A DNA stretch of 64,000 bases from Altererythrobacter xiamenensis (GTDB lineage: Bacteria; Pseudomonadota; Alphaproteobacteria; Sphingomonadales; Sphingomonadaceae): NCBI RefSeq assembly GCF_900177715.1, contig NZ_FXWG01000001.1, positions 186,001 to 250,000 of the forward strand, read 5' to 3'. Below are positions 53,854 through 63,022 of this stretch, piece after piece. Both the position numbers and the translations under genes were made by a program. The notes under the pieces were generated by a model, which made no database searches, had not been told where the DNA came from, and saw only the letters and a program-made list of their open reading frames with translations. Within the stretch, counting starts at the first letter, position 1. Each line of letters starts with the position of its first letter.

Positions 53854-54738
53854 CTAAAGGCCCGCGCTTACCAGCCAGTCGTGGAACAGCCGCACCGGGC
53901 GCAATTCCAGGGCATTGGGCTTGCACACGAACCAGTAGCTGTATGGGCTTTCTACATCGACTTTGTAGAGGTCCGTGACACGGCGATCATTGGCGCGCCG
54001 CATGTGATCGTCATGCATGATGGCGATGCCGAGGCCCTGCGCGGCTGCTTCGAGCATCAACTGTCCTGAATCGTAGTGATCGATGGCAGCCGGCTCCAGA
54101 TCCTCGATATCGAGCGCCCGCTTCCATGCCTCGAAACTCGCCGGCAACTCGTTGTGAATGAGGAAAGTCTGCTTTGCGAGCTTGGCCGGATCGAGCTCTT
54201 CGCCCAGTTCGTCCGCGACTTCCTTGCTGCAAATTGCATGGACCATATTGTGATCGAGCCGCACCGCGTGAAGCCCGGATTCCGGACCGCGCGACAGGAT
54301 GATCGCCGCATCGAGCGTGTCGCCAACCCGGTCCTCGAGATGCGGACCGGTGTCGATATCGATGTGGAGGAGCGGATGGCGTTTGCGCAGTTCGCCCAGC
54401 CGCGGAAACAGCCGCTGGCTACCGAACAGCGGCAAGACACCAAGGCGCAGGCGGAGTAGCGAGATATTGTCCGACTGGCTCTCCACCGCACGGGCAAGCG
54501 CTTCGAGATGCGGATTGACCGCCTCGTAGAAGGCCTGCCCTTCGTCGGTCAGTTGCATCGACTGGCGTGCGCGGGTGAAGAGTTTCTTGCCGACGAACTC
54601 TTCGAGATTGGTGATGCGCCGCGAAAGCGCCGAAGGGCTCAGACCAATCTCCTCGGCAGCAGCGCGGGCGGATCCAAGGCGCACGGTTCGCATGAACGCT
54701 TCGAGCGCGCGCAGAGGGGGAAGACGACGTGTCGGCAT
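53854..54738 (-). CDS. LysR-family transcriptional regulator
   Basis: This 294-residue GcvA-type LysR regulator has the N-terminus RRLPPLRALEAFMRTVRLGSARAAAEEIGLSPSALSRRI and a full substrate-binding domain. The ligand is unknown and no divergent target gene is adjacent; corC lies upstream on the same strand. AAGGAG precedes the ATG, but that site lies in a small hairpin. Confidence 0.88.
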   Translation of the reverse strand: MPTRRLPPLRALEAFMRTVRLGSARAAAEEIGLSPSALSRRITNLEEFVGKKLFTRARQSMQLTDEGQAFYEAVNPHLEALARAVESQSDNISLLRLRLGVLPLFGSQRLFPRLGELRKRHPLLHIDIDTGPHLEDRVGDTLDAAIILSRGPESGLHAVRLDHNMVHAICSKEVADELGEELDPAKLAKQTFLIHNELPASFEAWKRALDIEDLEPAAIDHYDSGQLMLEAAAQGLGIAIMHDDHMRRANDRRVTDLYKVDVESPYSYWFVCKPNALELRPVRLFHDWLVSAGL

Positions 54739-54742
54739 GGCA

Positions 54743-54758
54743 ACTCCTTGCTTGGAGT
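54743..54758 (-). promoter_or_regulatory. Hairpin covering the LysR ribosome-binding site
   Basis: ACTCC (54743-54747) and GGAGT (54754-54758) are inverted around 6 bases. On the minus strand the stem includes the AAGGAG of the LysR gene, so translation may be damped when it folds. The stem is short. Confidence 0.35.
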
Positions 54759-54813
54759 AGCTACGTGTGTCGAGAGCAAAAGATGCAAAAAATCGAACGG
54801 AGCTGCGAAATGG

Positions 54814-55749
54814 CTAGGCTTCGTTCGCCAGCGCGACATCCTCGGGGGCATGGAGGCGCAGCCGCGTGACGTGGGTATCATCCCCGGCGATCACCTCGAT
54901 GCGCCAGCCGCTCGGGTGCGCGACGATCGTACCGACCGGCGGCACTTGCTCGGCTAGCACGAATGCCAAACCGCCAAGCGTATCGACCGATTCCTCGACC
55001 TCGGCGAGCCGCGGATCGACCTGCTCGGCCACATCATCGAGTTCGGCGCGCGCATCGCAGTCCCACATCCCCTCGCCGATCGGCACGATCAGCTGCTCGG
55101 GCGTTTCGTCATGCTCGTCCTCGATCTCGCCGACGATTTCCTCGACCAGGTCCTCGATCGTGATGATGCCGTCGGTGCCGGAGAACTCGTCGAGCACCAC
55201 GGCAAGGTGCACCCGCCGCGCGCGCATGTCGGCCAGCACGTCGAGCGCGCCGCGCACCTGCGGCACGAACAGCGGCTGCCGCATCAGCGTGGTCCAGTCG
55301 CGCGGTGGCTCCTTGCCGGTGGCAAGGAAGGGAAACACGTCCTTGATGTGAATCATGCCGATCACATCGTCGAGCGTGCCGCGATAGACGGGCATGCGCG
55401 AATGGCCATTCTCGCTGAAACTTTCGACCAGTTCTTCCCAGCTGATCGACGCATCGACCGCAATGATCTCGCCGCGCGGCACCGCGACATCGTCAGCGTC
55501 GTGTTCGCTGAAATGCAGCAAATTGCGCAGCATCTGCCGCTCGACGGGCGACAGGTCGCCATTGCCAGAGGTTTCGAGCTCTTCCTCGGGGTTTTCGTCC
55601 TCGTGCTCGTCGATCGCCTCTTCGAGCTGCGCGCGCAGGGACCTCTCGCCGTCTCCGACTCTGAGGATCTTGCGAAGCGCGGGCCCGATATTGGACAAAA
55701 GCCCGCTGCTACTGTCCGCGTCTCCGGCGGAGGATGGGGTGTCGGGCAT
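54814..55749 (-). CDS. corC: CorC-type CBS-domain protein
   Basis: This 311-residue soluble protein has an acidic N-terminal part, two CBS domains (about 80-205; VAVPRGEIIAVDASISWEELVESFSENGHSRMPVYRGTLDDVIGMIHIKDVFPFL) and a CorC_HlyC domain at the C-terminus (GGLAFVLAEQVPPVGTIVAHPSGWRIEVI). Relatives are linked to Mg2+/Co2+ efflux and haemolysin-like proteins. It follows ybeY by 18 bases, in the conserved miaB-phoH-ybeY-corC order. Confidence 0.93.
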   Translation of the reverse strand: MPDTPSSAGDADSSSGLLSNIGPALRKILRVGDGERSLRAQLEEAIDEHEDENPEEELETSGNGDLSPVERQMLRNLLHFSEHDADDVAVPRGEIIAVDASISWEELVESFSENGHSRMPVYRGTLDDVIGMIHIKDVFPFLATGKEPPRDWTTLMRQPLFVPQVRGALDVLADMRARRVHLAVVLDEFSGTDGIITIEDLVEEIVGEIEDEHDETPEQLIVPIGEGMWDCDARAELDDVAEQVDPRLAEVEESVDTLGGLAFVLAEQVPPVGTIVAHPSGWRIEVIAGDDTHVTRLRLHAPEDVALANEA

Positions 55750-55767
55750 GGCCCTGCAAAGCGCTCC

Positions 55768-56256
55768 TTATATCTCGCGATCCCCATATGGGTCCGCGAT
55801 CCCCAGTTTTGCAAGAGCCGCAATTTCGAGCGCCTCCATCTTTTCCGCAAGTTCATCGCTGTCGACGTGATCGTGCCCGGCAAGATGAAGCAAGCCGTGG
55901 ACGATCAGATGGGTCGCGTGATGTTCGAGGCTAATGCCCTTCTCTACCGCCTCGCGCGCGCAGGTTTCATGCGCCAGCGCGATGTCACCGAGCATTTCGG
56001 GAGGGCCATCGGGCGTCAGTTCGAGCAGGTCTCGACGCTCCAGCATGGGGAAGCTCAGCACATTCGTCGGCTTGTCGCGATCGCGCCATTCGCGGTTGAG
56101 CGTGTGTACTTCCGCGTCGGAAGTGAAGAGCACGCTGGTATGGAGCCGCGCATTTGCCAGCGCAGGCTCTACCTCCGCAGCCGCCCCTGCGGCGCGTTCG
56201 GCCAGAGCTTCCCACTCGCCCGCCGGCCAACCTTCGATGTCGATATCAAGCTGCAT
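55768..56256 (-). CDS. ybeY: Endoribonuclease YbeY (rRNA maturation factor)
   Basis: This 162-residue protein has the YbeY core VHTLNREWRDRDKPTNVLSFPM, MLGDIALAHETC and zinc motif HATHLIVHGLLHLAGHDH with three His ligands. It takes part in 16S rRNA 3'-end maturation and ribosome quality control. In this window phoH, its usual upstream neighbour, lies 2.6 kb away beyond three inserted genes. Confidence 0.96.
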   Translation of the reverse strand: MQLDIDIEGWPAGEWEALAERAAGAAAEVEPALANARLHTSVLFTSDAEVHTLNREWRDRDKPTNVLSFPMLERRDLLELTPDGPPEMLGDIALAHETCAREAVEKGISLEHHATHLIVHGLLHLAGHDHVDSDELAEKMEALEIAALAKLGIADPYGDREI

Positions 56257-56624
56257 GTTCAGCCAACCTCACCCGAGGCTGAACCGATGGAACGCCTGGA
56301 ACACAGCCCTGGAGATGAAAACCTGTCCGGACGAGCTCCACGCCCCAGGGTCCCGGACAAGCGGAAGTTGAACTGATCGATCATCCCGCCGCCATAGCGC
56401 GAGTTCCGCCCGGTAGGAAACTCAGGTCTCAATCCCACGATCATCCGTTAGTTTTCGGTCACACAATTGCCGCAAATATGCGCCATATGGCCACGCTGGT
56501 GGTTAGTTCCGCAGGCTAATCATCAGGATCGACCTGAATCTCCTCGCTTACATTATTGGGTCGCTTGAACACTGCGAAGGTCTTTTTGGCCGATCATCCA
56601 ACCGTAAATCGAAAGGATGACGCC
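56257..56624. other. Gene-free region between ybeY and a divergent exported-protein gene
   Basis: These 368 bases lie where ybeY would normally abut phoH. I see no complete gene, tRNA or long repeat. It must contain promoters for both sides; AAAGGA at 56612-56617 is the ribosome site of the plus-strand gene. Loss of coding capacity fits a site of rearrangement. Confidence 0.4.
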
Positions 56625-57134
56625 ATGACACGACATATCAACATTTCCACCGGCTCCCTCCACGCGATCGCTCTTGCGATGTTGCTCGCTTTACCCACGG
56701 CTGCTTCGGCCGCGAGCGACCAGAACGACATCGTGGTGCGATCACAATCTCCCATGGAAGAGTGGACATCGCAGACGAGCGCCGAACTCAATCGCGCCTT
56801 GTCCCAAGGGCTCAACGCCCGCGAAGAACCGAACAATGCCATCGTACAGGTGACTTTCACCGTCGACGGGGATGGACGGGCAGAAGAGCTCGAGTTCCTC
56901 AAGGGAAACGGAAACCGGCAGGCCCGCGACATCACCCGTCGCGCAATCCGGCGTCTGAAAAACCTTGATCAGGTTCCAGTGGCAAATGCCCGCGACGCAC
57001 AATTTCTCGCCAATATCATCTTCGCCAGCAACGAAAGGGTGCACACGGAACTCGCCTCGCGGCTCGAGAGAATGGAAACGGCCAGGCTCGCGTCCAGACA
57101 ACGCGAAGCCACCTATATCGCTCTGGGTTACTGA
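56625..57134 (+). CDS. Exported TonB-C-like small protein
   Basis: This 169-residue protein has a Sec signal peptide (LHAIALAMLLALPTAASA) and a small domain reminiscent of the TonB C-terminal fold (NAIVQVTFTVDGDGRAEELEFLKGNGNRQARDITRRAIRRL, with the typical V.F.V...G....L.......D..A..A...). It has no proline-rich spacer or permanent anchor, so it cannot act as a normal TonB. ATG 56625 follows AAAGGA. It is one of three genes set between phoH and ybeY. Confidence 0.75.
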   Translation: MTRHINISTGSLHAIALAMLLALPTAASAASDQNDIVVRSQSPMEEWTSQTSAELNRALSQGLNAREEPNNAIVQVTFTVDGDGRAEELEFLKGNGNRQARDITRRAIRRLKNLDQVPVANARDAQFLANIIFASNERVHTELASRLERMETARLASRQREATYIALGY

Positions 57135-57204
57135 GCAGCACTATTTCGCTGATCAAGACCTGACCCGATCATAGGATTGGCCCTCTCCAATTTGCTCGGA
57201 CCCG

Positions 57205-57262
57205 ATGCTCCAGTGCCGTGAAAGCCCCGTCTGCGGAAACGGGGGACGCGGCGCTGGAGCAT
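57205..57262. terminator. Large intergenic hairpin, probably a terminator or repeat
   Basis: ATGCTCCAGTGCCG (57205-57218) pairs with the segment 57249-57262 over 14 bases with one G-T pair. An inner stem GCCCCGT (57224-57230) pairs with ACGGGG(G) (57239-57245). TCCTTTG follows, a weak T tract. It lies 70 bases after the TonB-C-like gene. Confidence 0.6.
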
Positions 57263-57376
57263 TCCTTTGTGCCACGCAGCCACGGTAAAACGTTGCCCCC
57301 TTTCGAGGACTCGCATCCGTCAGCGCTACGGATATAGTGTTCTTCCGGAGATGGATGCGAAGGGGGCTGGCGACTG

Positions 57377-58384
57377 ATGAAATTGATTGAATATCTTCTG
57401 GGCTTTGCCGCAGCTGTGACCTTGCCTTGCGTGGCTATCGCGCGATCCCCTGCGTATGACGGCCCGGTCATCGACATGCATCTCCACGCCTATCCGGCGG
57501 ACGGTAACGGACCTCCCGGAACGCCGCTTTGCCCTAATATGGCGGAGTTCAATTACGACGGGAGCGTTCCCTGGCCGCAGTATCTGATGACCGACATTCT
57601 GAGCCGACCGTGCGAGAGTCCTATTGAAGGCCCTCTCACCGACGAAACACTTCGTGATCGAACCATTGCAGAGATGCGTTCGCGAAAAGTGCGCGGACTG
57701 CTGGGCGGTCCTGAGCAGCGGGTGAGCGATTGGATCGCTGCGGCACCCGATCTCTTCTGGCCAGCCCGACACTTGAACATTTCCCGCGACACCGAAGTCA
57801 CGGCCGAAACGCTGAAGACGGATTTTGAAGCCGGACAGATCATGGCCATCTCGGAGATCACGAACCAGTACGCCGGGATAATGGCGGATGATCCGCGCAT
57901 GGATCCATTCTGGGCGATGGCCGAAGAAACCGCCATGCCGGTCGGCCTCCATGTCGGCCTGGGCCCACCCGGTACTGCCAAGCTCTATCCGGATTTCCGC
58001 GTGCAGCGCCCGGCCCATCTCGAAAAAGTCCTGAACAGCTATCCGGACCTGCGGCTGTTCGTGATGCACGCCGGTTATCCGTTGGCAGATGAAATGAAGG
58101 CCCTGCTCTATGTCCATCCGCAGCTGATGGTCGAAACCGGTGTGCTGCAGTTCGCCATTCCCGAGGCGGAGTATCACGCGTTTCTCAAGGAGCTTGTGAC
58201 GGCCGGTTTTGCCGATCGGATCATGTTCGGTTCCGACCAGATGAACTGGCCCGGGGCAATCGGACTGGGCATCGACGCGATCAACGAAGCCACGTATCTC
58301 TCAACCGAACAGAAACAGATGGTCCTGCACGACAACGCTGCACGATTCCTGCGACTGGATGAGGATGGTGAACCCTCTCGCTAG
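57377..58384 (+). CDS. Exported amidohydrolase_2 family protein
   Basis: This 335-residue protein has a signal peptide (LLGFAAAVTLPCVAIA) and a TIM-barrel metal hydrolase: the first metal motif VIDMHLHAYP (HxH), a late His in MHAGYPLADEMKALL, and the catalytic Asp in MFGSDQMNWPGA. Lys/Glu in strand 4 are replaced, as usual for the amidohydrolase_2 group (ACMSD-like decarboxylases and lactonases). The substrate is unknown; export is unusual for the group. Confidence 0.85.
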   Translation: MKLIEYLLGFAAAVTLPCVAIARSPAYDGPVIDMHLHAYPADGNGPPGTPLCPNMAEFNYDGSVPWPQYLMTDILSRPCESPIEGPLTDETLRDRTIAEMRSRKVRGLLGGPEQRVSDWIAAAPDLFWPARHLNISRDTEVTAETLKTDFEAGQIMAISEITNQYAGIMADDPRMDPFWAMAEETAMPVGLHVGLGPPGTAKLYPDFRVQRPAHLEKVLNSYPDLRLFVMHAGYPLADEMKALLYVHPQLMVETGVLQFAIPEAEYHAFLKELVTAGFADRIMFGSDQMNWPGAIGLGIDAINEATYLSTEQKQMVLHDNAARFLRLDEDGEPSR

Positions 58385-58406
58385 CTTGCTCGAGGTCGGG
58401 CAAAAA

Positions 58407-58430
58407 GAAGCCCCGCCGAAACGGGGCTTC
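58407..58430 (-). terminator. Intrinsic terminator between converging genes
   Basis: GAAGCCCCG (58407-58415) and CGGGGCTTC (58422-58430) form a perfect 9-base stem with a 6-base loop. On the minus strand it is followed by TTTTTG, which suits the small gene at 58450-58683. On the plus strand it ends the amidohydrolase transcript less well. Confidence 0.87.
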
Positions 58431-58449
58431 TATAGTCATGAAACGGCGG

Positions 58450-58683
58450 TCACGGACTGACTGGCAAGTCCTGCAGGCGGCTGTTCGACCCGTCTGTCCT
58501 AGCCAGCGCCCGCATGATACCCGGCGCCAGCTTGGAAAGAGCCTTTTCCAATCCGGGCGGTGCTTTTGAAGAGCGTTGCGGCTCTCCATTGGCCTGAGCG
58601 GACACTGTCGTTGCCAACGCAAGGCCTGCTCCCGAAGCGATAATTCCTTTAACGATTGTGTTTTTCTTCACGGGGTTCTCCAT
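58450..58683 (-). CDS. Small exported protein (unknown)
   Basis: This 77-residue protein has a signal peptide (NTIVKGIIASGAGLALATTVSAQA) and a short basic/proline remainder (KAPPGLEKALSKLAPGIMRAL). No domain is visible. ATG 58683 is preferred over an upstream ATG at 58707. A clear terminator follows the gene. Conservation would be needed to confirm it, but signal peptide plus terminator support it. Confidence 0.6.
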   Translation of the reverse strand: MENPVKKNTIVKGIIASGAGLALATTVSAQANGEPQRSSKAPPGLEKALSKLAPGIMRALARTDGSNSRLQDLPVSP

Positions 58684-58888
58684 CAAATGTGCCCCCAGAC
58701 CGGACAATGCTCCGGATCACGACGTATGTCCGTGAAGATCGGCAGCCGGTGCCTTCGTCCGGACAGTCAGATGATGGAAAATGCTGGCCCGTGACGGTCC
58801 GTTTATGACGAGAGACGAAGCGGCAGAGCAGCTTGACCTGCTTGCAGAAAAGGCGCCGGGAATCGAGTCGCCAGCCGGCCCGTGCCGC

Positions 58889-59944
58889 CTACTCGGCCTT
58901 CCCTTCGTAAGCCTCGACGATCCGCCCCACGATCGGGTGGCGCACGACGTCGGCGGCGGTGAAGCGCGTCACCGCAATGCCCTCGACGCCTTCGAGACGG
59001 CCAACCGCATCGGCGAGACCGCTGACGCTGTCGCCGCCGGGAATGTCGACCTGGCGCGGGTCTCCGCAGATCACCATCCGGCTGTTCTGCCCGAAGCGGG
59101 TGAGGAACATCTTCATCTGCTCGCGCGTGGTGTTCTGCGCCTCGTCCAGAATGACGAAAGCATCGGCCAGCGTACGTCCGCGCATGAAGGCGATCGGCGC
59201 GATCTCGATTTCTCCGCTCGCGATGCGCCGCTCGACCTGTTCGGGCGGCATGCAATCGTAGAGCGCGTCGTAGATCGGGCGCAGGTAGGGATCGACCTTC
59301 TCCTTCATATCGCCGGGAAGGAAGCCGAGCTTCTCGCCCGCCTCGACCGCCGGACGCGAGAGGATCAGCCGCTGCACACTGCCGGTAATGAGCTGTGCCA
59401 CCGCTTGCGCCACGGCGAGGTAGGTCTTGCCCGTGCCCGCCGGACCGAGCGCGAAGATCAGCTCGTCGCGCGCAAGCTGGCGCATGTAGGGGATCTGGTT
59501 GGCGCTGCGCGGCACGATGGTCTTGCGCCGCGTGCGGATCATGATCGGCGGCGCATCCTTCTCGCCGCTGATGATCCCCTCGAGCGTCGGCTCGTTCGAC
59601 ATGGCGATGAGCGATTCGATCGCGCCAGCGTCAAGGTCCTGTCCCTGCGCCAGCCGGTCATACATCGTCTGGATGACCTCGCGTGCACGCCCGACGCTGT
59701 CTTCGGGCCCTTCGATCACCAACTGGTCGCCGCGCGCCGATATGAACACGCCGAGGCGGTTCTCGACCTGCACGAGATTGGCGTCGAATTGTCCGAAAAG
59801 CGGGCCGAGGAGCGACTGGTCCTCGAAACTCATCTCCGCCTTGGCCCGGCGGATCTCGCGGTTGGGGACTGGATCTGGCGAAAGCACCGGTTCTCGCTGG
59901 GGCTTCCGCTTGGGATCGGCTGTCTTGGTCGGTCTGCGGCCCAT
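58889..59944 (-). CDS. phoH: PhoH-like ATPase
   Basis: This 351-residue protein has a KH-like N-terminal domain (about 42-110) and a PhoH ATPase domain with Walker A GPAGTGKTYLA (167-177), LSRPAVEAGEKLGFLPGDMKEKVDPYLRPIYDAL and FVILDEAQNTT (Walker B). It is linked to YbeY in RNA processing. AAGGAG precedes ATG 59944. It is separated from miaB by a plus-strand gene and from ybeY by three genes. Confidence 0.95.
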   Translation of the reverse strand: MGRRPTKTADPKRKPQREPVLSPDPVPNREIRRAKAEMSFEDQSLLGPLFGQFDANLVQVENRLGVFISARGDQLVIEGPEDSVGRAREVIQTMYDRLAQGQDLDAGAIESLIAMSNEPTLEGIISGEKDAPPIMIRTRRKTIVPRSANQIPYMRQLARDELIFALGPAGTGKTYLAVAQAVAQLITGSVQRLILSRPAVEAGEKLGFLPGDMKEKVDPYLRPIYDALYDCMPPEQVERRIASGEIEIAPIAFMRGRTLADAFVILDEAQNTTREQMKMFLTRFGQNSRMVICGDPRQVDIPGGDSVSGLADAVGRLEGVEGIAVTRFTAADVVRHPIVGRIVEAYEGKAE

Positions 59945-60136
59945 AATCTCCTTGGCACTGCGGCCTTTCGAGTCGTGTTGGACTAAACTTAGGTCGGATC
60001 GCGCCGGAAGCAAGAAAGCCATCGCTACGAGACGGTGGAAAGTCATCGAACCGCAATGAATCGGCGCTTGGTCGATTGCCGAGTTTCCTTTTGCCAACAT
60101 TGGCTTATGCGATGCCTCACGAAACCCAAAGGACTG

Positions 60137-61042
60137 ATGATGACACGGCCTCTCCGCTTTTCTCTCGCCTTCGCACTTGCCCTGGGTGCCGCCCTGCCCG
60201 CCCAGGCGCAGGACGATGCGGAAGAGGATTTCGGCCGCGAAATCGTCGTCCAGGGACAGCGCACCACGGAACGCGCCGTGGTGACCGAAATGGCCCGCGA
60301 AGTGACCCGCCGACCTCGCATCGACAAGCCCATTTCACGCCGGTACGACGATGTGTGCCTCGGGATATTCGGACTGAAGGCAGGTGCCGCACTCACCTTG
60401 ATAGGCCGGGTCGAAGACAATCTCTCGCAACTCGGCATCGGGACCGCCGGCGAAGGTTGCCGGGTCAATAGCCTGATCGCCTTCGTCGACGATGCCCCTG
60501 GAACCGTGAAAACGCTCCAGAAGGAAGAGCCGCAACTCTTCGAAGGACTGCTCGACTACGAGATAGACCGCATCTTTGCCGGATCGACTGGCGCTCAGGC
60601 CTGGCAGACCACCCGCAACAAGGGAGCAAATGGCCGCGAGTTCCAGACTATCGAGATCGGCAATCCACCGCGCGAGGTTCAGGCGAACCAGCAGACACTG
60701 ACCGGTCGAACCACGCAACAGATACGCACGGACATCGTCGGCGCCATCGTTCTGTTCGATGTGGACCGTGTATCCGACAAGACGCTTCAGCAACTGGCCG
60801 ACTACGCAACCATGCGGCTTATCGCGCCGACAGCCGATTTCTCCGCTGACGAAGGCGCTATCGATTCGATCCTAACCCTTTTCGTGAAGGATGCATTGCC
60901 GCCCGAAGGACTGACCACCTTCGATCGTGCCTATCTCGAAGCGCTCTACAAACTGCCCCCGACGGCGAAGGGATCGCAGATTCGCGATGCAACCTGGTCG
61001 GCCTATCGCAGCCTGCAACGGCAGGAAGAAACCGCAAACTAG
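60137..61042 (+). CDS. Exported protein of unknown function
   Basis: This 301-residue protein has a signal peptide ([21 protein letters not shown]) and a mature part with [38 protein letters not shown] and two cysteines ([16 protein letters not shown]) that probably pair. I do not recognise a domain. AAAGGA precedes ATG 60137. Its TAG shares CTAG with the stop of the converging miaB, so the two genes overlap by 4 bases. It sits where phoH and miaB are usually adjacent. Confidence 0.8.
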   Translation: MMTRPLRFSLAFALALGAALPAQAQDDAEEDFGREIVVQGQRTTERAVVTEMAREVTRRPRIDKPISRRYDDVCLGIFGLKAGAALTLIGRVEDNLSQLGIGTAGEGCRVNSLIAFVDDAPGTVKTLQKEEPQLFEGLLDYEIDRIFAGSTGAQAWQTTRNKGANGREFQTIEIGNPPREVQANQQTLTGRTTQQIRTDIVGAIVLFDVDRVSDKTLQQLADYATMRLIAPTADFSADEGAIDSILTLFVKDALPPEGLTTFDRAYLEALYKLPPTAKGSQIRDATWSAYRSLQRQEETAN

Positions 61043-62379
61043 GCGTTGGCCGCCTCGCGTACGAGGCCGCGCAGCGAGTTCGGCCCCGCTTCTGCCAGCT
61101 CGACCTCGACCAGATCGCCGAGTTGATAGTCCCCGTCGAACCAGACCGATTGCAGCCAGGGCGATTTGCCGAGCCATTGCCCCTCGTGCTTGCCCTTGCG
61201 CTCGATGAGAACCTTGCACGTCCGCCCGACGCTCGCCTCGTTAAACGCAAGCTGGTCGCGATTAAGCCGCGCCTGCAGGCGCTGGAGCCGGTCGTCCATC
61301 ACCTCGGCTGCGATCTGATGGTCCATCGTCGCAGCTGGCGTGCCCGGACGCGGCGAATACTTGAAGCTGAACGCGGCAGCATAGCGCACCTCGTCGACGA
61401 GGCTCAGCGTTTCTTCGAACTCGGCCTCGGTCTCCCCCGGAAAGCCGACGATGAAATCGCCCGAGAGCGCGATGTCCGGGCGCGCAGCGCGGAACCGTTC
61501 GAGCAGCTGCAAATAGCTCTCTGCCGTGTGACTGCGGTTCATCGCCTTCAGCACACGGTCGGAACCGCTCTGCACCGGCAGGTGCAGGTACGGCATCAGC
61601 TTGTCGATCTCGCCATGGGCGGCGATCAGCGCGTCATCCATGTCGTTGGGATGCGACGTGGTGTAGCGGATGCGTTCAAGCCCATCTATATCGGCAAGCG
61701 CGTGAATCAGGCCCGCGAGGCCAACCGCACGGCCCTTGTCATCCTCGCCTGACCAAGCGTTGACGTTCTGCCCAAGCAGCGTGATCTCGCGCGCTCCAGC
61801 CTCGACCAGCCTGTGAGCCTCGGCGATCAAATCGCTGTAAGGGCGCGAGATTTCCGCACCGCGCGTATAGGGCACCACGCAATAGGTGCAGAACTTGTCG
61901 CAGCCTTCCTGAACGGTGAGGAACGCGGTCGGCGAGCGACGCTTGCGGGTCGGCAGGCTATCGAACTTCGCGATGGCCGGCATGTCGGTGTCGGTGCTGC
62001 GCTCGCCCTTCACCGCCTTGTCGAGCATTTCGGGCAGGCGGTGATAGGCCTGCGGGCCGACCACCATGGAGACGGCCGGCGCGCGCGCCATGATCTCCTC
62101 ACCCTCGGCCTGCGCGACGCAGCCCGCAACCGCGATCATCGGCGCCTTCTTCTGGGTTTTGCCCTTGGTCAGCCGCCCGATGTCCGAATAGACCTTCTCT
62201 GCCGCCTTCTCGCGGATGTGGCAGGTGTTGAGCACGACGAGGTCTGCATCCTCGCCCTCGGGCGCAGGCACGATGCCGCGCTCGCCGAGCAGCTCGGCCA
62301 TGCGCTCGCCGTCATAGACGTTCATCTGGCAGCCGAAGCTCTTGACGCGGAAGGTCTTTGGAGGATCGATCGGTTTCAT
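61039..62379 (-). CDS. miaB: tRNA-2-methylthio-N6-dimethylallyladenosine synthase MiaB
   Basis: This 446-residue radical-SAM methylthiotransferase has three N-terminal cluster cysteines (C17 in SFGCQMN, C53 in [10 protein letters not shown]87 in VAGCVAQ), the radical-SAM triad C160, C164, C167 in GCDKFCTYC, and a C-terminal TRAM domain ([18 protein letters not shown]). It adds the 2-methylthio group at A37 of tRNAs. ATG 62379 gives the standard start. A degenerate copy of this 5' end lies at 63769-63864. Confidence 0.97.
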   Translation of the reverse strand: MKPIDPPKTFRVKSFGCQMNVYDGERMAELLGERGIVPAPEGEDADLVVLNTCHIREKAAEKVYSDIGRLTKGKTQKKAPMIAVAGCVAQAEGEEIMARAPAVSMVVGPQAYHRLPEMLDKAVKGERSTDTDMPAIAKFDSLPTRKRRSPTAFLTVQEGCDKFCTYCVVPYTRGAEISRPYSDLIAEAHRLVEAGAREITLLGQNVNAWSGEDDKGRAVGLAGLIHALADIDGLERIRYTTSHPNDMDDALIAAHGEIDKLMPYLHLPVQSGSDRVLKAMNRSHTAESYLQLLERFRAARPDIALSGDFIVGFPGETEAEFEETLSLVDEVRYAAAFSFKYSPRPGTPAATMDHQIAAEVMDDRLQRLQARLNRDQLAFNEASVGRTCKVLIERKGKHEGQWLGKSPWLQSVWFDGDYQLGDLVEVELAEAGPNSLRGLVREAANA

Positions 62380-62434
62380 GATTGGCGGCGCGTTTAGCGC
62401 CCCCACGCCCTCTTCGCAATGTTGCGCATGGCAG

Positions 62435-63022
62435 CTACTCGATGCGGTAGTCGATCGGCTTGAAACTGCCGCCGTTCGAGGCATAGGCCGAGCAGGCTGT
62501 CAGCCCGATAACGCAGTCCATCCTGGCCTTCAGAGCGATATGGTCTCCCGGTGCGCTTCGCGGAGTTTCGACCGACAGCCTCCCTGTCTCCCCATCGACC
62601 GGCACATTCATGAAAAGGTTGAAGGCGCAGGGGATATCGTCCTCGCCGATCCCATAGGGCCCGAGCGCCTCGGCAAGATTACCGAAGCAGCCACGATGCA
62701 CCGGCTTGTCCGGGTAGAAATGGCGAAAGGTCGCCTTGCTACACGGCGTGAGAAGAAAATCGTGCAGCCCGGCTGTATCCTCGACGATCTCGAGCATGGG
62801 GTTAGAGCGGTTCGACCAGAGCGTGTTGCCTTTCGTCAGCCTCAAGGTCTCCTCGTAGTCGAAGGTCCGACCGTTGCTGATGACTTCTCGCACGTCGTCT
62901 TTCGCATAGGCAAGCAGGTCGGATACCTGTTGGCCTTCGGGATCGTAGACGCGCAGCACCTGCCCTTCGTTCAATTCGAAAGCCGTGCCGCTGCGGGGCT
63001 CGATACGGGTCATTTCGGTCAT
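62435..63022 (-). CDS. DUF1989 / urea carboxylase-associated family protein
   Basis: This 195-residue protein has the DUF1989 pattern: [75 protein letters not shown] and [16 protein letters not shown]. The family accompanies urea carboxylase and guanidine or N-hydroxyguanidine metabolism, but no activity is certain. ATG 63022 overlaps the TGA of the upstream YcgG-family gene, so the pair is translationally coupled. Confidence 0.9.
   Translation of the reverse strand: MTEMTRIEPRSGTAFELNEGQVLRVYDPEGQQVSDLLAYAKDDVREVISNGRTFDYEETLRLTKGNTLWSNRSNPMLEIVEDTAGLHDFLLTPCSKATFRHFYPDKPVHRGCFGNLAEALGPYGIGEDDIPCAFNLFMNVPVDGETGRLSVETPRSAPGDHIALKARMDCVIGLTACSAYASNGGSFKPIDYRIE

Noticed and set aside
58781-59986. 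Plus-strand open frame of 401 codons
   Set aside because: Antisense of phoH, which has complete Walker motifs on the minus strand.
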